Positions 7,842 to 15,537 of a DNA stretch of 19,461 bases are shown piece after piece. The DNA comes from CAZRUA01 sp964603125 (GTDB taxonomy: Bacteria; Bacteroidota; Bacteroidia; B-17B0; Aurantibacillaceae). The first letter of the stretch is position 1; each line of letters begins with the position of its first letter. The position numbers and the translations under genes are program-made. The stretch lies in the NCBI GenBank assembly GCA_964603125.1, contig CAZRUA010000065.1:1-19461 (forward strand), written 5' to 3'. A model generated the notes under the pieces. That model made no database searches. It was not told the DNA's origin and worked only from the letters and a program-made list of their open reading frames with translations.

Positions 7842-8756
7842 ATGAAAAGAGTTTTACCTAAATTTTTGATTTTAGTTTTTGTTTGTATTGGGATGAATGT
7901 TTTTTCACAATCTTCGTGGCTACCTGAAATTTGTAACGTTACTGTTGATTCAGCAACAGCTACTTATATTAAAGTAAGGTGGAATAAACCTGCACTTAAC
8001 GATATTGATAGCTTTTATATTTATAGGAAAAATGTTTTTGGAGGTTATGATAAAATAGCTTCTGTTGATTACGATGCTTCGCCTGTTTATGACGATATTG
8101 CAGTAGATGTGAATACCCAACAATACATCTATTCCATATCCGCTATTGATTTTTTTTTATTTGAAACTAATACGAGCGCCGATGCAACGACAGCTCTTTT
8201 AAATGTTACTCCTAATGTGTCGAATGGTTATTATACACTTGCCTGGCAACCTTACACAAATTTAGCGAACTCCGCTTCAATTTGTAAATTTGTTTGGGAT
8301 AGTTTGGGAGGTTTTCCTACAACTTCAATATTGGGGAATCTTTCAACTACTATAACAAGCACAAATCACACTAACTATTCTTTAGCTGACAGTAGTTCGT
8401 ATCGGATTTTATTTTTACCGAACAGTGCTTGTGATGGCTCTTCGGATATTTCTTACTCAAATGTTAAAACCGTCACCAACCCTGTACTTCATGTTAAGAA
8501 CTTTAATGAAGCAGAAAAGCTTGTGCGAGTTTATCCTAATCCTGCTTCGGGAAATACTTTGCTTGAGTGGAATAAGATGATGAACGTTAAAAGAATTGAA
8601 TTAGTTGATTTGAGTGGAAATTTACATTTGAGTTTCATACCCGAAAAGTCTGAGCTAAAACGAATGGTCAATATCGAGCAGCTTGAAAGAGGTGTTTACT
8701 ATGTTCGCTTTTATACTGAAATGGGACCAATGAGTAAGAAGCTAATTGTTTTATAA
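7842..8756 (+). CDS. Small T9SS-secreted protein with fibronectin type III-like domains
   Basis: A 304-residue exported protein. The ATG at 7842 gives MKRVLPKFLILVFVCIGMNVFSQ, a signal peptide ending in the usual SQ; a TTG three codons upstream is less likely. Residues about 27-115 resemble a fibronectin type III domain (ATYIKVRWNKPALNDIDSFYIYR). A second similar beta-sandwich seems to follow (YYTLAWQPY, then SSYRILFL). The C-terminal ~75 residues (VRVYPNPASGNTLLEW to SKKLIVL) are a type A T9SS sorting domain. No enzyme motif is visible. The protein should be surface-exposed or secreted and may act in adhesion or as an accessory to the larger cargoes upstream. It is divergent from the 1078-residue cargo gene and convergent with the tmRNA gene. 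Confidence 0.82.
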   Translation: MKRVLPKFLILVFVCIGMNVFSQSSWLPEICNVTVDSATATYIKVRWNKPALNDIDSFYIYRKNVFGGYDKIASVDYDASPVYDDIAVDVNTQQYIYSISAIDFFLFETNTSADATTALLNVTPNVSNGYYTLAWQPYTNLANSASICKFVWDSLGGFPTTSILGNLSTTITSTNHTNYSLADSSSYRILFLPNSACDGSSDISYSNVKTVTNPVLHVKNFNEAEKLVRVYPNPASGNTLLEWNKMMNVKRIELVDLSGNLHLSFIPEKSELKRMVNIEQLERGVYYVRFYTEMGPMSKKLIVL

Positions 8757-8767
8757 ATAACAGAAGC

Positions 8768-8793
8768 TTGTTTATGTTTTAAACATAAAACAA
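8768..8793. terminator. AT-rich stem-loop between convergent transcripts
   Basis: TTTATGTTT (8771-8779) and AAACATAAA (8781-8789) are exact inverted repeats around one T. The stem can extend by TTG/CAA with one bulged A. It lies between the stop of the 7842 gene and the 3' end of the tmRNA, so it could terminate either transcript. The stem has almost no GC, so support is modest. A run of T on the minus strand (8826-8834) just after the tmRNA may also help end that transcript. Confidence 0.35.
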
Positions 8794-8850
8794 TCTCTTT
8801 AGATGATTTAAATAAACGCGATAGTAAAAAAAAACTTTAAATTTGAATTG

Positions 8851-9217
8851 TGGACCCGGGCGGATTCGAACCGCCGTCCAAACAAGGTATTGAAGCGCTT
8901 TCTACAAGTTTAGTATTTGCTTGGTTTTCGATTTAAGATAGGTGCAATTACATACCAAACTTAAACTTAGATGCTAATATTGTTTTAGCTAACATCATCA
9001 CCAAAACAATTTGCTAATTTATGATGCAAAGATCTCGTCGCTAAGCAAAGACGCTACGAGGTTTGCAAAGGTTGATTAATCTTAGATTAAGCAGCCATAG
9101 CGTAAGAATTCTCTTCGCCAGATAAAATTTTGAGAGTTGATTTTAAGGTGCCATATTCACAACGCACCACCTGCTTACACCACAATCGCGCTCGCTGTCA
9201 AAACCAAAAACGGGCCC
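8851..9217 (-). ncRNA. ssrA: tmRNA (transfer-messenger RNA)
   Basis: A 367-nt RNA that rescues stalled ribosomes by adding a degradation tag. The 5' end GGGCCCG (9217-9211) pairs with the 3' end CGGGTCC (8858-8852) as a 7-bp acceptor stem with one G-U pair, followed by discriminator A at 8851. The T arm, GGCGG-TTCGAAT-CCGCC, is next to the 3' end. The 5' side shows the conserved GGTTTTGACAGC-like D-loop region. The tag frame (9119-9087) reads GGC GAA GAG AAT TCT TAC GCT ATG GCT GCT TAA, peptide GEENSYAMAA, ending in the hydrophobic tail needed for ClpXP recognition. The genome does not encode CCA after the discriminator (CAA instead), so CCA must be added enzymatically. The gene is one-piece, not circularly permuted. 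A candidate promoter lies 47 nt upstream, leaving a leader for RNase P to remove. Confidence 0.97.
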
Positions 9218-9263
9218 AGTATTTTCAAAGAACATCAATAAGTTAATTTAACTTAAGATAGTG

Positions 9264-9271
9264 CAAATTTA
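9264..9271 (-). promoter_or_regulatory. Candidate -7 element of the tmRNA promoter
   Basis: On the minus strand this reads TAAATTTG, fitting TAnnTTTG. It lies 47 nt upstream of the mature tmRNA 5' end, which would give a pre-tmRNA leader of about 40 nt. A TTG on the minus strand at 9297-9295 could serve as the -33 element, but the spacing (23 nt) is longer than usual. Confidence 0.42.
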
Positions 9272-9353
9272 CGCATAAAATCCTTATGAATAGCCAAGTT
9301 TCTATTGTTCAATAATTCTATATTCATAATTCTTTATTCTACACTCAAAAATG

Positions 9354-9361
9354 TATCTTTG
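9354..9361 (+). promoter_or_regulatory. -7 element for the saccharopine dehydrogenase-like gene
   Basis: TATCTTTG matches TAnnTTTG exactly and ends 14 nt before the ATG at 9376. Transcription would start about 9 nt before the start codon, giving a very short leader. No clear -33 TTTG is seen at the right distance. Confidence 0.5.
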
Positions 9362-9375
9362 GACAAAATTATTTT

Positions 9376-10581
9376 ATGCAAAAATTAAAATTAGGCGTTC
9401 TGCGCGAAGAGAAATCTCCACCAGATAAACGCGTTCCTTTAACTCCACTTATTTGTGCTGATTTACTTAAAAAGTATCCAAATCTTGAAATATATATTCA
9501 ACCTAGTGCTATTCGCTGCTATTCAGATGATGAATACCGTGCTTTTGGTTTAACATTACAAGAGGATCTTTCTCAGTGTGATGTGTTGATGGGCGTTAAG
9601 GAAGTTCCTAAGGAAAAACTAATTCCTAATAAAAAATATTTCTTCTTTTCTCATACCATTAAAAAGCAACCGCATAACCAAAAGTTAATGCACACTTTAA
9701 TTGAAAAGAAAATTCAAATGATTGACTACGAAACTTTAACGGATGTTAATGGTAATCGTATTATTGGTTTTGGTCGTTATGCGGGTATTGTAGGGGCATA
9801 CAACGGTATTTTAGGTTACGGTCGTAAATATGATTTGTTTCATATTAAACCAGCTAACCTTTGCCGCGATAGAGCCGAAATGGAAGAAGAATTAAAGCGT
9901 GTTAAATTACCTAATATTAAAATTGCACTAACTGGTGGCGGACGTGTAGCAAACGGTGCTATTGAAACACTAAGTGCTTTGCGCATCAGAAAAGTTACTC
10001 CTGAGGAGTTTTTAATGGCATCATTTCGTGAGCCAGTATATTGTCAGTTAAATCCTCGTGATTATGTTGAACGTGAAGGTGATCATAATTTTGATTTACA
10101 CGACTTTTTTAAGCATCCTGAGCATTTTAACTCTAAGTTTTTACCCTTTACCAAAGCAACCGATATATATATTTCTGCTCATTTTTGGGATCCACGCTCG
10201 CCTAAAATGTTTTCTACTGATGACATGAAGGCTGCGGATTTTAAAATAAGTGTTGTAGCTGATATTACTTGTGATATTGATGGAAGTGTTCCTACCACAT
10301 TAAGAGCTAGTACAATTGCTAATCCGTTTTACGGATACAATCCAGATACTGATAAAGAAGATGTGCCATTTAATACGGATACAATTTGTGTAATGGCTGT
10401 GGATAATTTACCATGTGAGTTGCCGCGTGATGCTAGTGATGATTTTGGTAAGGATTTAATGGAACGTGTATTACCTAGTATTTTTATTGAAGATAAAGAT
10501 AAAATAATTGATAGAGCATCTATTTGTGCGGATGGGAAGCTGTGTAAAGCTTTTGAGTATTTGAGTGATTATGCTCTATAA
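9376..10581 (+). CDS. Saccharopine dehydrogenase (Lys1-like) / AlaDH-PNT family oxidoreductase
   Basis: A 401-residue cytosolic NAD(P)-dependent enzyme. The N-terminal half follows the alanine dehydrogenase/transhydrogenase N-terminal pattern (LGVLREEKSPPDKRVPLTP). The most telling segments are MGVKEVP, with Lys75, and FFFSHTIKKQ, with His93. Their positions and context match the catalytic lysine and histidine of fungal saccharopine dehydrogenase Lys1 (K77 and H96). The stretch IDYETL-VNGNRIIGFGRYAGIVGA also follows Lys1 closely. The Rossmann motif is GGGRVANGAIE near residues 187-197. Lys1 catalyses the reversible NAD-dependent cleavage of saccharopine to lysine and 2-oxoglutarate. Bacteroidota normally make lysine by the diaminopimelate route, so lysine degradation or a related imino-acid reaction is as likely; the physiological substrate is unproven. 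The ATG is supported by a TAnnTTTG element 14 nt upstream. The downstream gene starts 39 nt after its stop. Confidence 0.75.
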   Translation: MQKLKLGVLREEKSPPDKRVPLTPLICADLLKKYPNLEIYIQPSAIRCYSDDEYRAFGLTLQEDLSQCDVLMGVKEVPKEKLIPNKKYFFFSHTIKKQPHNQKLMHTLIEKKIQMIDYETLTDVNGNRIIGFGRYAGIVGAYNGILGYGRKYDLFHIKPANLCRDRAEMEEELKRVKLPNIKIALTGGGRVANGAIETLSALRIRKVTPEEFLMASFREPVYCQLNPRDYVEREGDHNFDLHDFFKHPEHFNSKFLPFTKATDIYISAHFWDPRSPKMFSTDDMKAADFKISVVADITCDIDGSVPTTLRASTIANPFYGYNPDTDKEDVPFNTDTICVMAVDNLPCELPRDASDDFGKDLMERVLPSIFIEDKDKIIDRASICADGKLCKAFEYLSDYAL

Positions 10582-10620
10582 TAATTTTTAAAGTTTTGCG
10601 TTTAACTAAAAAACATAAGT

Positions 10621-11604
10621 ATGAATAAGTTGAAATTTTATTTCGCAATTTTCTTTTTTATTTTTGGTTTAGCTCCATATTTAAATGCACAAACGGGCAC
10701 TTTCCTGAAAAAAGATAGTGCATTTGTGCCAAGCTACAGTAATAGTAAAATATACTATGTTACTACAGCTAATGGTAATGAGTTTATAGGACTTATTGTT
10801 GATGAAAATGAACGTGAAATTGTTATTCATGATCGTAATAGAAGTACTAATGTTTTTATTAATAAGGCGGATATAAGTACAATTCAATTGTACGACGAGA
10901 ATTCTTATAAAAAGACGAAGAAGAATAAGAAAAAAGAAGATTTAGGAGATAATGTTCATTATGGTTCTTATATAGCTACTCCTAATGCATTGCCCTTTGA
11001 AGAAGGTGAATTAAGAGGTAATATGCATTATGGTATATACAATTCTTTAAATTACAATATAAATAAAAATTTCGCGGTAGGTCTTGGTGTTGTTGGCTTA
11101 GCTCCAATTGATGTTTATTTAAGGACAAGTTTCGAGGTGGGTGATAGAATGTATGTTGGAGGTGATGTTGTTTTTGGAACTTGGATATATGGTAATTACA
11201 ACGCAAATAGTAAACGACCAATTGTTATAGGAGCAACCCCTAAAATTACTTTTGGAGATGCGCAAGCAAATTACAGTGTTGGTGGTGGAGTAGGTAATGT
11301 GTTTGCTACGTTTAATAATTACGGAGCTAATGCTGCATATTCAAGCGAATTTGGATATTGGTTTAATGCAGCTTTGGCTAAATGTTTAAATGATAAAATA
11401 GCTTTTAATGCTGAATTAATCGCAGCTCCTCAAATTAAAACAGGTTTGTTGGGTATTGGAATTAGAACTATTAGAAGGGAAGATAGGACTTGGTCGTTTG
11501 GAATTTTTAATTTAATGCTTTCTAATAGTGCTTTTGGAAGTGGAAATCAAACGGGTGTGTTTTTTAGGCCAATACCTTACATAGGTTATTCCTATGTTTT
11601 TTAG
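10621..11604 (+). CDS. Exported protein, probable outer-membrane beta-barrel, unknown function
   Basis: A 327-residue protein with signal peptide MNKLKFYFAIFFFIFGLAPYLNAQ. Residues about 40-95 form a small beta-rich unit (YYVTTANGNEFIGLIVDENEREIVIHD) resembling the SH3/Sm-like regions seen before porin domains in Bacteroidota. A lysine-rich linker (KKTKKNKKKED) follows. From about residue 120 to the end there are alternating amphipathic strands with Gly/aromatic content, and the last residues, PYIGYSYVF, give the terminal Phe typical of outer-membrane barrels. It was not assigned to a named family. The gap to the upstream dehydrogenase is only 39 nt, so co-transcription is possible, though nothing links the functions. 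Its stop codon overlaps the stop of the convergent epimerase gene by 3 bases. Confidence 0.72.
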   Translation: MNKLKFYFAIFFFIFGLAPYLNAQTGTFLKKDSAFVPSYSNSKIYYVTTANGNEFIGLIVDENEREIVIHDRNRSTNVFINKADISTIQLYDENSYKKTKKNKKKEDLGDNVHYGSYIATPNALPFEEGELRGNMHYGIYNSLNYNINKNFAVGLGVVGLAPIDVYLRTSFEVGDRMYVGGDVVFGTWIYGNYNANSKRPIVIGATPKITFGDAQANYSVGGGVGNVFATFNNYGANAAYSSEFGYWFNAALAKCLNDKIAFNAELIAAPQIKTGLLGIGIRTIRREDRTWSFGIFNLMLSNSAFGSGNQTGVFFRPIPYIGYSYVF

Positions 11605-12464
11605 AATTGAATTAAATCAATTGTATAAGAGCAACAAAAGTTCTCTTCTGGTTTTAAAGTAATTAGCCCTTCTTTTTTATCAAACATTTTGTTGTGATTT
11701 ACTGAATCGGCAATCCCTGCCCAAGGTTCAATACAAACGAAATCTTTGCATTTTGCTTTTGACCAAATACCTAAAAACGGCATGTTTTCCCAACTAACTT
11801 TTAAGTAATCTAAGCTTTTATTTTTTATGGTAAGTGAATTTGAGTTGAGGTTTTTAAAAACTAAAGCATCTTTATCAAAAAGTGTTTCGGTTAAGCTAAT
11901 TTTATTTTCTTCAATGATACTCTCTTGTTTATCCGTTATCAATCCATTTCCTATTAAATAGCGCTTTTCTACTTCTTTCTTTTCAAAAATTATACTATAA
12001 TCGTTATAGTTGTTCGCATTTAAATTGAAAGCAGGGTGCGCTCCAACCGAAAAAAGTAAATCAGTATTGTCAGGATTGAAAACTTTATACTCAATGAATA
12101 AACTATTGTTATTTAAAGTATATTTAATTTGAAAACTAAAATGAAACGGAAATAGTTTTAATGTTTCTTCATTAGCACAAAGCTCAAATACTAAGGTGTT
12201 ATTAGTTTTTTCAATTAGAGTAAATTCTTTATCGCGCGCAAAACCATGTTGAGTTAATGTGTAATTTTTCTCTTGATATTCATATGAATTATCTTTTAAT
12301 TTCCCTACAACAGGAAATAAGTTGGGTGCATGGCGAGCCCAAACATTTTCATTGGCCTGCCAAATGTACTCATGCTGATTTGATTTAGCTTTAATAGAAC
12401 ATAACTCTGCACCAAAGCTTTTTATGCTTACTTGCAGATTATTATTTTCAATTGTTTCTATCAA
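11601..12464 (-). CDS. Aldose 1-epimerase family protein (LacX/YeaD-like)
   Basis: A 287-residue cytosolic protein of the galactose mutarotase-like beta-sandwich superfamily, which interconverts alpha and beta anomers of sugars or sugar phosphates. The N-terminus IENNNLQVSIKSFGAELCSI is a standard family start. Conserved active-site positions are visible: QHGFARD (His73, Arg77), SVGAHPAF (His143) and CIEPWAGIAD (Glu near residue 246). No ATG lies near the N-terminus; the start is TTG at 12464-12462. It overlaps the bshC stop as TTGA, a 4-nt overlap that implies translational coupling. It is last in the DUF2147-bshC-epimerase block. The actual sugar substrate is unknown. A bacillithiol link, through its glucosamine moiety, is only a guess from position. 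Confidence 0.83.
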   Translation of the reverse strand: MIETIENNNLQVSIKSFGAELCSIKAKSNQHEYIWQANENVWARHAPNLFPVVGKLKDNSYEYQEKNYTLTQHGFARDKEFTLIEKTNNTLVFELCANEETLKLFPFHFSFQIKYTLNNNSLFIEYKVFNPDNTDLLFSVGAHPAFNLNANNYNDYSIIFEKKEVEKRYLIGNGLITDKQESIIEENKISLTETLFDKDALVFKNLNSNSLTIKNKSLDYLKVSWENMPFLGIWSKAKCKDFVCIEPWAGIADSVNHNKMFDKKEGLITLKPEENFCCSYTIDLIQF

Positions 12465-14053
12465 GCGCTTTCAATTAGTAAATAATCTTTATTGTCAATT
12501 CCTGTATTAATGGCTTGTTTTAAATCACCAATAAAATTCGAGTTTTTGAGATAAAAGCTGGCGAAATTTTCAACTCTTTCTTGTGGCACACCTTCTGGGA
12601 ATAGTTTGCGTTTAATATTAAGTACTTGATTAATTTCTGTTTCAAATTTCTGTTTCAAACTTTTATTCACTTTCTGTTCAAGACTTGCAATGCTATTGAG
12701 TAATTTTTGTTTTTCCGCATCTACCGTTCCTTCTAAGCTTTTATCAATGGCCTTTATTTTTTCTTTAATACTATCCATTTGAGTGCTAAAAGCATCTTTG
12801 TCATTTTGTAAATTAAAAGCTTCAGCTTCGTTAGCTATTATTTTTTTCTTTAATGACTCTTCGCTATCAAAAACATCTTCAATCTTTATGTCAAATTTAT
12901 TTAGTTTGTTTTTTGAATTAACATCGTAAAGCAAGCAAAATTTACGCGGTACTAAAACTGGAAATTCAATGTTGTTTGCCTCGAACATTTTTTTGTATTG
13001 TAACCAGTAAGCCAATTCTCCTGGCCCACCAACATAAGCAATGTTAGGCAAAATACTTTGCTGATAGAGTGGGCGAGTAACAACATTGGGACTAAAACGT
13101 TCAACGTTATTTTCAAGCTCCTCTAGAATTTCTTTTTCGCTGAAACTAAATTCTGTATTTAAAACTTTATAAGTGCCATTTTCTAAAACAATTCTTTCTC
13201 TCGAATTGGGAATTTTATAAAATAAATTTATTTCACGCGGGCTTACTTGGGTTTTATAACCTAATACCTCTAAACTACTGTTTGTTTCGTTAACTAGGTT
13301 GAAATTGGTTTGTTTTAAAAGTTCGTTCTTGATTTCGTTTTTAAATAATTTTTTTAAATTTTTATCATTACCATCAACGATAACTAGTCCGAAGTTCCCA
13401 AACAATTCGTTCACTAAATGCTTGGTTGCTTCAGCATAATTTGAATAAGATAAATAAACTTTTTCAAATAGTTGAATTAGTTTTTTTGCGTTTTCTGATT
13501 CGCCTAATATGGCTTTAAAATCTTGCAGAGCTTGATTTATTGTTTCTGTGTTCATTTCTCCAACCGCACCAGATTGGGTTTTATTCCATATTACTTTTTT
13601 GCCAAAAATAGTAGCGTTGTTAATCTCATCAAAATCATGGTCTTCGCTTGCCATCCAATAAACAGGTACATATTTAAAATCATGTTGTTTATTGTTTAGT
13701 TCTTCGCAATAATTTATAACTGATAGAATTTTGATAATAAAGTACAGTGGACCAGTGAATAAACAAAGTTGATGCCCTGTTGCTATTGAAAAGGTGCCAT
13801 CATTACTTAAACTTTCAATATTTTTTTTGCTAAGCTCAGATAAGTTTACATTCTGATTTTGTTTTAAAATGGCATCAACTAAAACCTCACGATGTGATGA
13901 GTTGAACACCCAATTTTTTGTAGCGGAAATAACACCTTCAAACGAAGGTTCATACTTATAATAGCTTTTTAAAGTATCCCAGCTCTTAATGTAATTAGTA
14001 AAAAGAGAAGAGAATAATTTTGTTGATTCTAAATCAATCTGTGTAGTTTGCAT
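12461..14053 (-). CDS. bshC: Bacillithiol biosynthesis cysteine-adding enzyme BshC
   Basis: A 530-residue protein of the length usual for BshC, which adds cysteine to glucosaminyl-malate in the last step of bacillithiol synthesis in the cytoplasm. Family signatures are visible: ATGHQLCLFTGPLYFIIK (residues 91-108), VPVYWMASEDHDFDEI (129-144), which carries the conserved EDHDF, and YVGGPGELAYWLQYK around residue 337. A long charged helical stretch at about residues 395-470 is the predicted coiled-coil insertion of the family. It starts at ATG 14053, 22 nt after the stop of the DUF2147 gene, and its TGA overlaps the TTG start of the epimerase gene. The glycosyltransferase bshA and deacetylase bshB are not in this window. 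Presence of bshC predicts that the organism uses bacillithiol as a low-molecular-weight thiol. Confidence 0.94.
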   Translation of the reverse strand: MQTTQIDLESTKLFSSLFTNYIKSWDTLKSYYKYEPSFEGVISATKNWVFNSSHREVLVDAILKQNQNVNLSELSKKNIESLSNDGTFSIATGHQLCLFTGPLYFIIKILSVINYCEELNNKQHDFKYVPVYWMASEDHDFDEINNATIFGKKVIWNKTQSGAVGEMNTETINQALQDFKAILGESENAKKLIQLFEKVYLSYSNYAEATKHLVNELFGNFGLVIVDGNDKNLKKLFKNEIKNELLKQTNFNLVNETNSSLEVLGYKTQVSPREINLFYKIPNSRERIVLENGTYKVLNTEFSFSEKEILEELENNVERFSPNVVTRPLYQQSILPNIAYVGGPGELAYWLQYKKMFEANNIEFPVLVPRKFCLLYDVNSKNKLNKFDIKIEDVFDSEESLKKKIIANEAEAFNLQNDKDAFSTQMDSIKEKIKAIDKSLEGTVDAEKQKLLNSIASLEQKVNKSLKQKFETEINQVLNIKRKLFPEGVPQERVENFASFYLKNSNFIGDLKQAINTGIDNKDYLLIESA

Positions 14054-14075
14054 CCGTGTGTGAATAGTTTTATTA

Positions 14076-14507
14076 CTACTCTTTGTAAGGTAACCAAGTT
14101 TGTGTTCTAAAAAACCATCCTAAATAACCTCTTACTTTAAGATTTCCGTTTTCTAACCACATTTTACATTCATAATCCGAACCTTTTTTAGGATCTAAAA
14201 TATAGCCTCCGCTAAATTCTGTGCCATCTTTCTTCATGTTTCTGATAATGATCATTCCAATTGTTGGTTGGTTGTATCTAGGGTCTTTTTCGTCGCACTT
14301 GGTACATTTTGGATTTTTATTTTCAGTTTCATTAAAGAATATTTTTAAAATTCTTCCATAGTAAACACCATTATTATCTTTCCATATTTCCACAACCGAG
14401 CGTGGTTTGTTTGTTTCGTCGTCAATGGTTTTCCATTTCCCAACAATATCCTGAGCTTTTAATCCAAAAGCTATAGTTACAAATAGTAATGCAAGTATCT
14501 TTTTCAT
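14076..14507 (-). CDS. DUF2147 domain exported protein
   Basis: A 143-residue protein starting at ATG 14507 (MKKILALLFVTIAFGLKAQ), which gives a clean signal peptide; the frame extends 15 codons further to 14552, but that would mask it. The mature part begins DIVGKWKTIDDETNKPRSVVEIW and ends with GGYILDPKKGSDYECKMW, then LKVRGYLGWFFRTQTW, the core pattern of DUF2147. A CTKCDEKDPRY segment in the middle is also typical. The family is a small periplasmic or lipocalin-like beta-barrel of unknown role. It is first in the block with bshC (22-nt gap). On its minus strand TAATTTAG, one base from TAnnTTTG, lies about 20 nt upstream and may be its promoter. Confidence 0.85.
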   Translation of the reverse strand: MKKILALLFVTIAFGLKAQDIVGKWKTIDDETNKPRSVVEIWKDNNGVYYGRILKIFFNETENKNPKCTKCDEKDPRYNQPTIGMIIIRNMKKDGTEFSGGYILDPKKGSDYECKMWLENGNLKVRGYLGWFFRTQTWLPYKE

Positions 14508-14576
14508 TTTGTTTTTGCTTTCGGCTAAATTACAATTTTTAACGTTAATCAATTATAAATTGGCATTATTTATGAA

Positions 14577-14584
14577 TAGCTTTG
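14577..14584 (+). promoter_or_regulatory. -7 element for the 14612 gene
   Basis: TAGCTTTG matches TAnnTTTG and ends 27 nt before the ATG at 14612, predicting a leader of about 20 nt. The intergenic region is shared with the divergent DUF2147 gene. The -33 element is unclear: a TTG at 14560-14562 is only 14 nt away, shorter than the usual spacer. Confidence 0.45.
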
Positions 14585-14611
14585 TAACTTTTTAACCTTA
14601 CCTTCGTTCAA

Positions 14612-15517
14612 ATGACTATGCTAAAAAAAATATCTTTTGTTGTCTGTCTTTTTTCTATTGTTTTTGGTCAAGCTCAAAAACTTAGCGAAAAGGAAGTATC
14701 TTATTTTAGGATGTACGAGGACAGTTTAAATTTTTTGGCTAAAAAAATTTATAGTGAAAAGGTGGATTCCATAAAATTCAAGCTGAATAAGCGTTTTGTA
14801 GATATGTGGGACGATATTTTATCCAATGATTTATCATTTCATTATCCATTCGACTCTATAAAAGATGTTTCTAGATTAACTTCGCCCGATGCAAAGTTTC
14901 GGATAATTACTTGGGATATTGAACATAAAAATGGTTCCTATTTTTATTTTGGTTTTTTACAAGCAATGCATCCCAAAACCAAGCATTATGAGCTTTATCC
15001 TTTAACGGATAAATCGGCAGGAGTAGCAAATCCCGAAACCTATGTTGGCGATAACACCAAGTGGTTTGGAATGCTTTACAATAAAATAATTCCTTGCGAG
15101 GATTATTATACTTTAATTGCTTGGGATGGTAACGATAATATTGTAACAAGAAAGTTTATCGATATTTTAAGTTTTAAACCCGATGGTACACCAGTTTTTG
15201 GGAAAGATGTTTTTACGAAAATCCCTCAAAAATTTCCAAAACGGGTTATGTTTCAGTATTCGGCAGAGCTAGTAATGTCTTGTAAATACCACGAAAAAGG
15301 TACACGCATTGTTTTTGATCATTTAGCTCCTAAAGACCCTATGTTGGAAGGGCAATTTCAATTTTATGGCCCTGATTTTAGTTACGATGCTTTTGTGTAT
15401 AAGAAAGGTAAGTGGCAGTATACACCCGACATCGATATTAAAAACGAGAAAAACGACTTAGATGATGTGAAAAGAGACAAAAAGAACAAAGAAAAACCTA
15501 TGTATGTTCCTCATTAA
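14612..15517 (+). CDS. Exported hypothetical protein
   Basis: A 301-residue protein with a signal peptide (MTMLKKISFVVCLFSIVFGQAQ). A second ATG two codons in would give an equally good start. The mature part begins with a charged helical region (KEVSYFRMYEDSLNFLAKKIYSEK) and continues as a mixed alpha/beta region rich in aromatic residues, with phrases such as FRIITWDIEHKNGSYFYFGFLQ and VMFQYSAELVMSCKYHEKGTRIVFDHLAP. This looks like a conserved family of Bacteroidota periplasmic proteins, but I do not recognise a named domain or active site. The C-terminus is very lysine- and aspartate-rich (KNEKNDLDDVKRDKKNKEK) and is not a T9SS sorting domain, so periplasmic location is likely. The gene has its own TAnnTTTG element and converges on the small membrane-protein gene downstream. 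Confidence 0.7.
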   Translation: MTMLKKISFVVCLFSIVFGQAQKLSEKEVSYFRMYEDSLNFLAKKIYSEKVDSIKFKLNKRFVDMWDDILSNDLSFHYPFDSIKDVSRLTSPDAKFRIITWDIEHKNGSYFYFGFLQAMHPKTKHYELYPLTDKSAGVANPETYVGDNTKWFGMLYNKIIPCEDYYTLIAWDGNDNIVTRKFIDILSFKPDGTPVFGKDVFTKIPQKFPKRVMFQYSAELVMSCKYHEKGTRIVFDHLAPKDPMLEGQFQFYGPDFSYDAFVYKKGKWQYTPDIDIKNEKNDLDDVKRDKKNKEKPMYVPH

Positions 15518-15537
15518 TAGTTAGATATGTTTTTTTT

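Noticed and set aside
8851..8880. Half of a tRNA-like T arm and acceptor stem
   Set aside because: It is not a separate tRNA: the partner acceptor strand and tag frame show it is the 3' end of the tmRNA.
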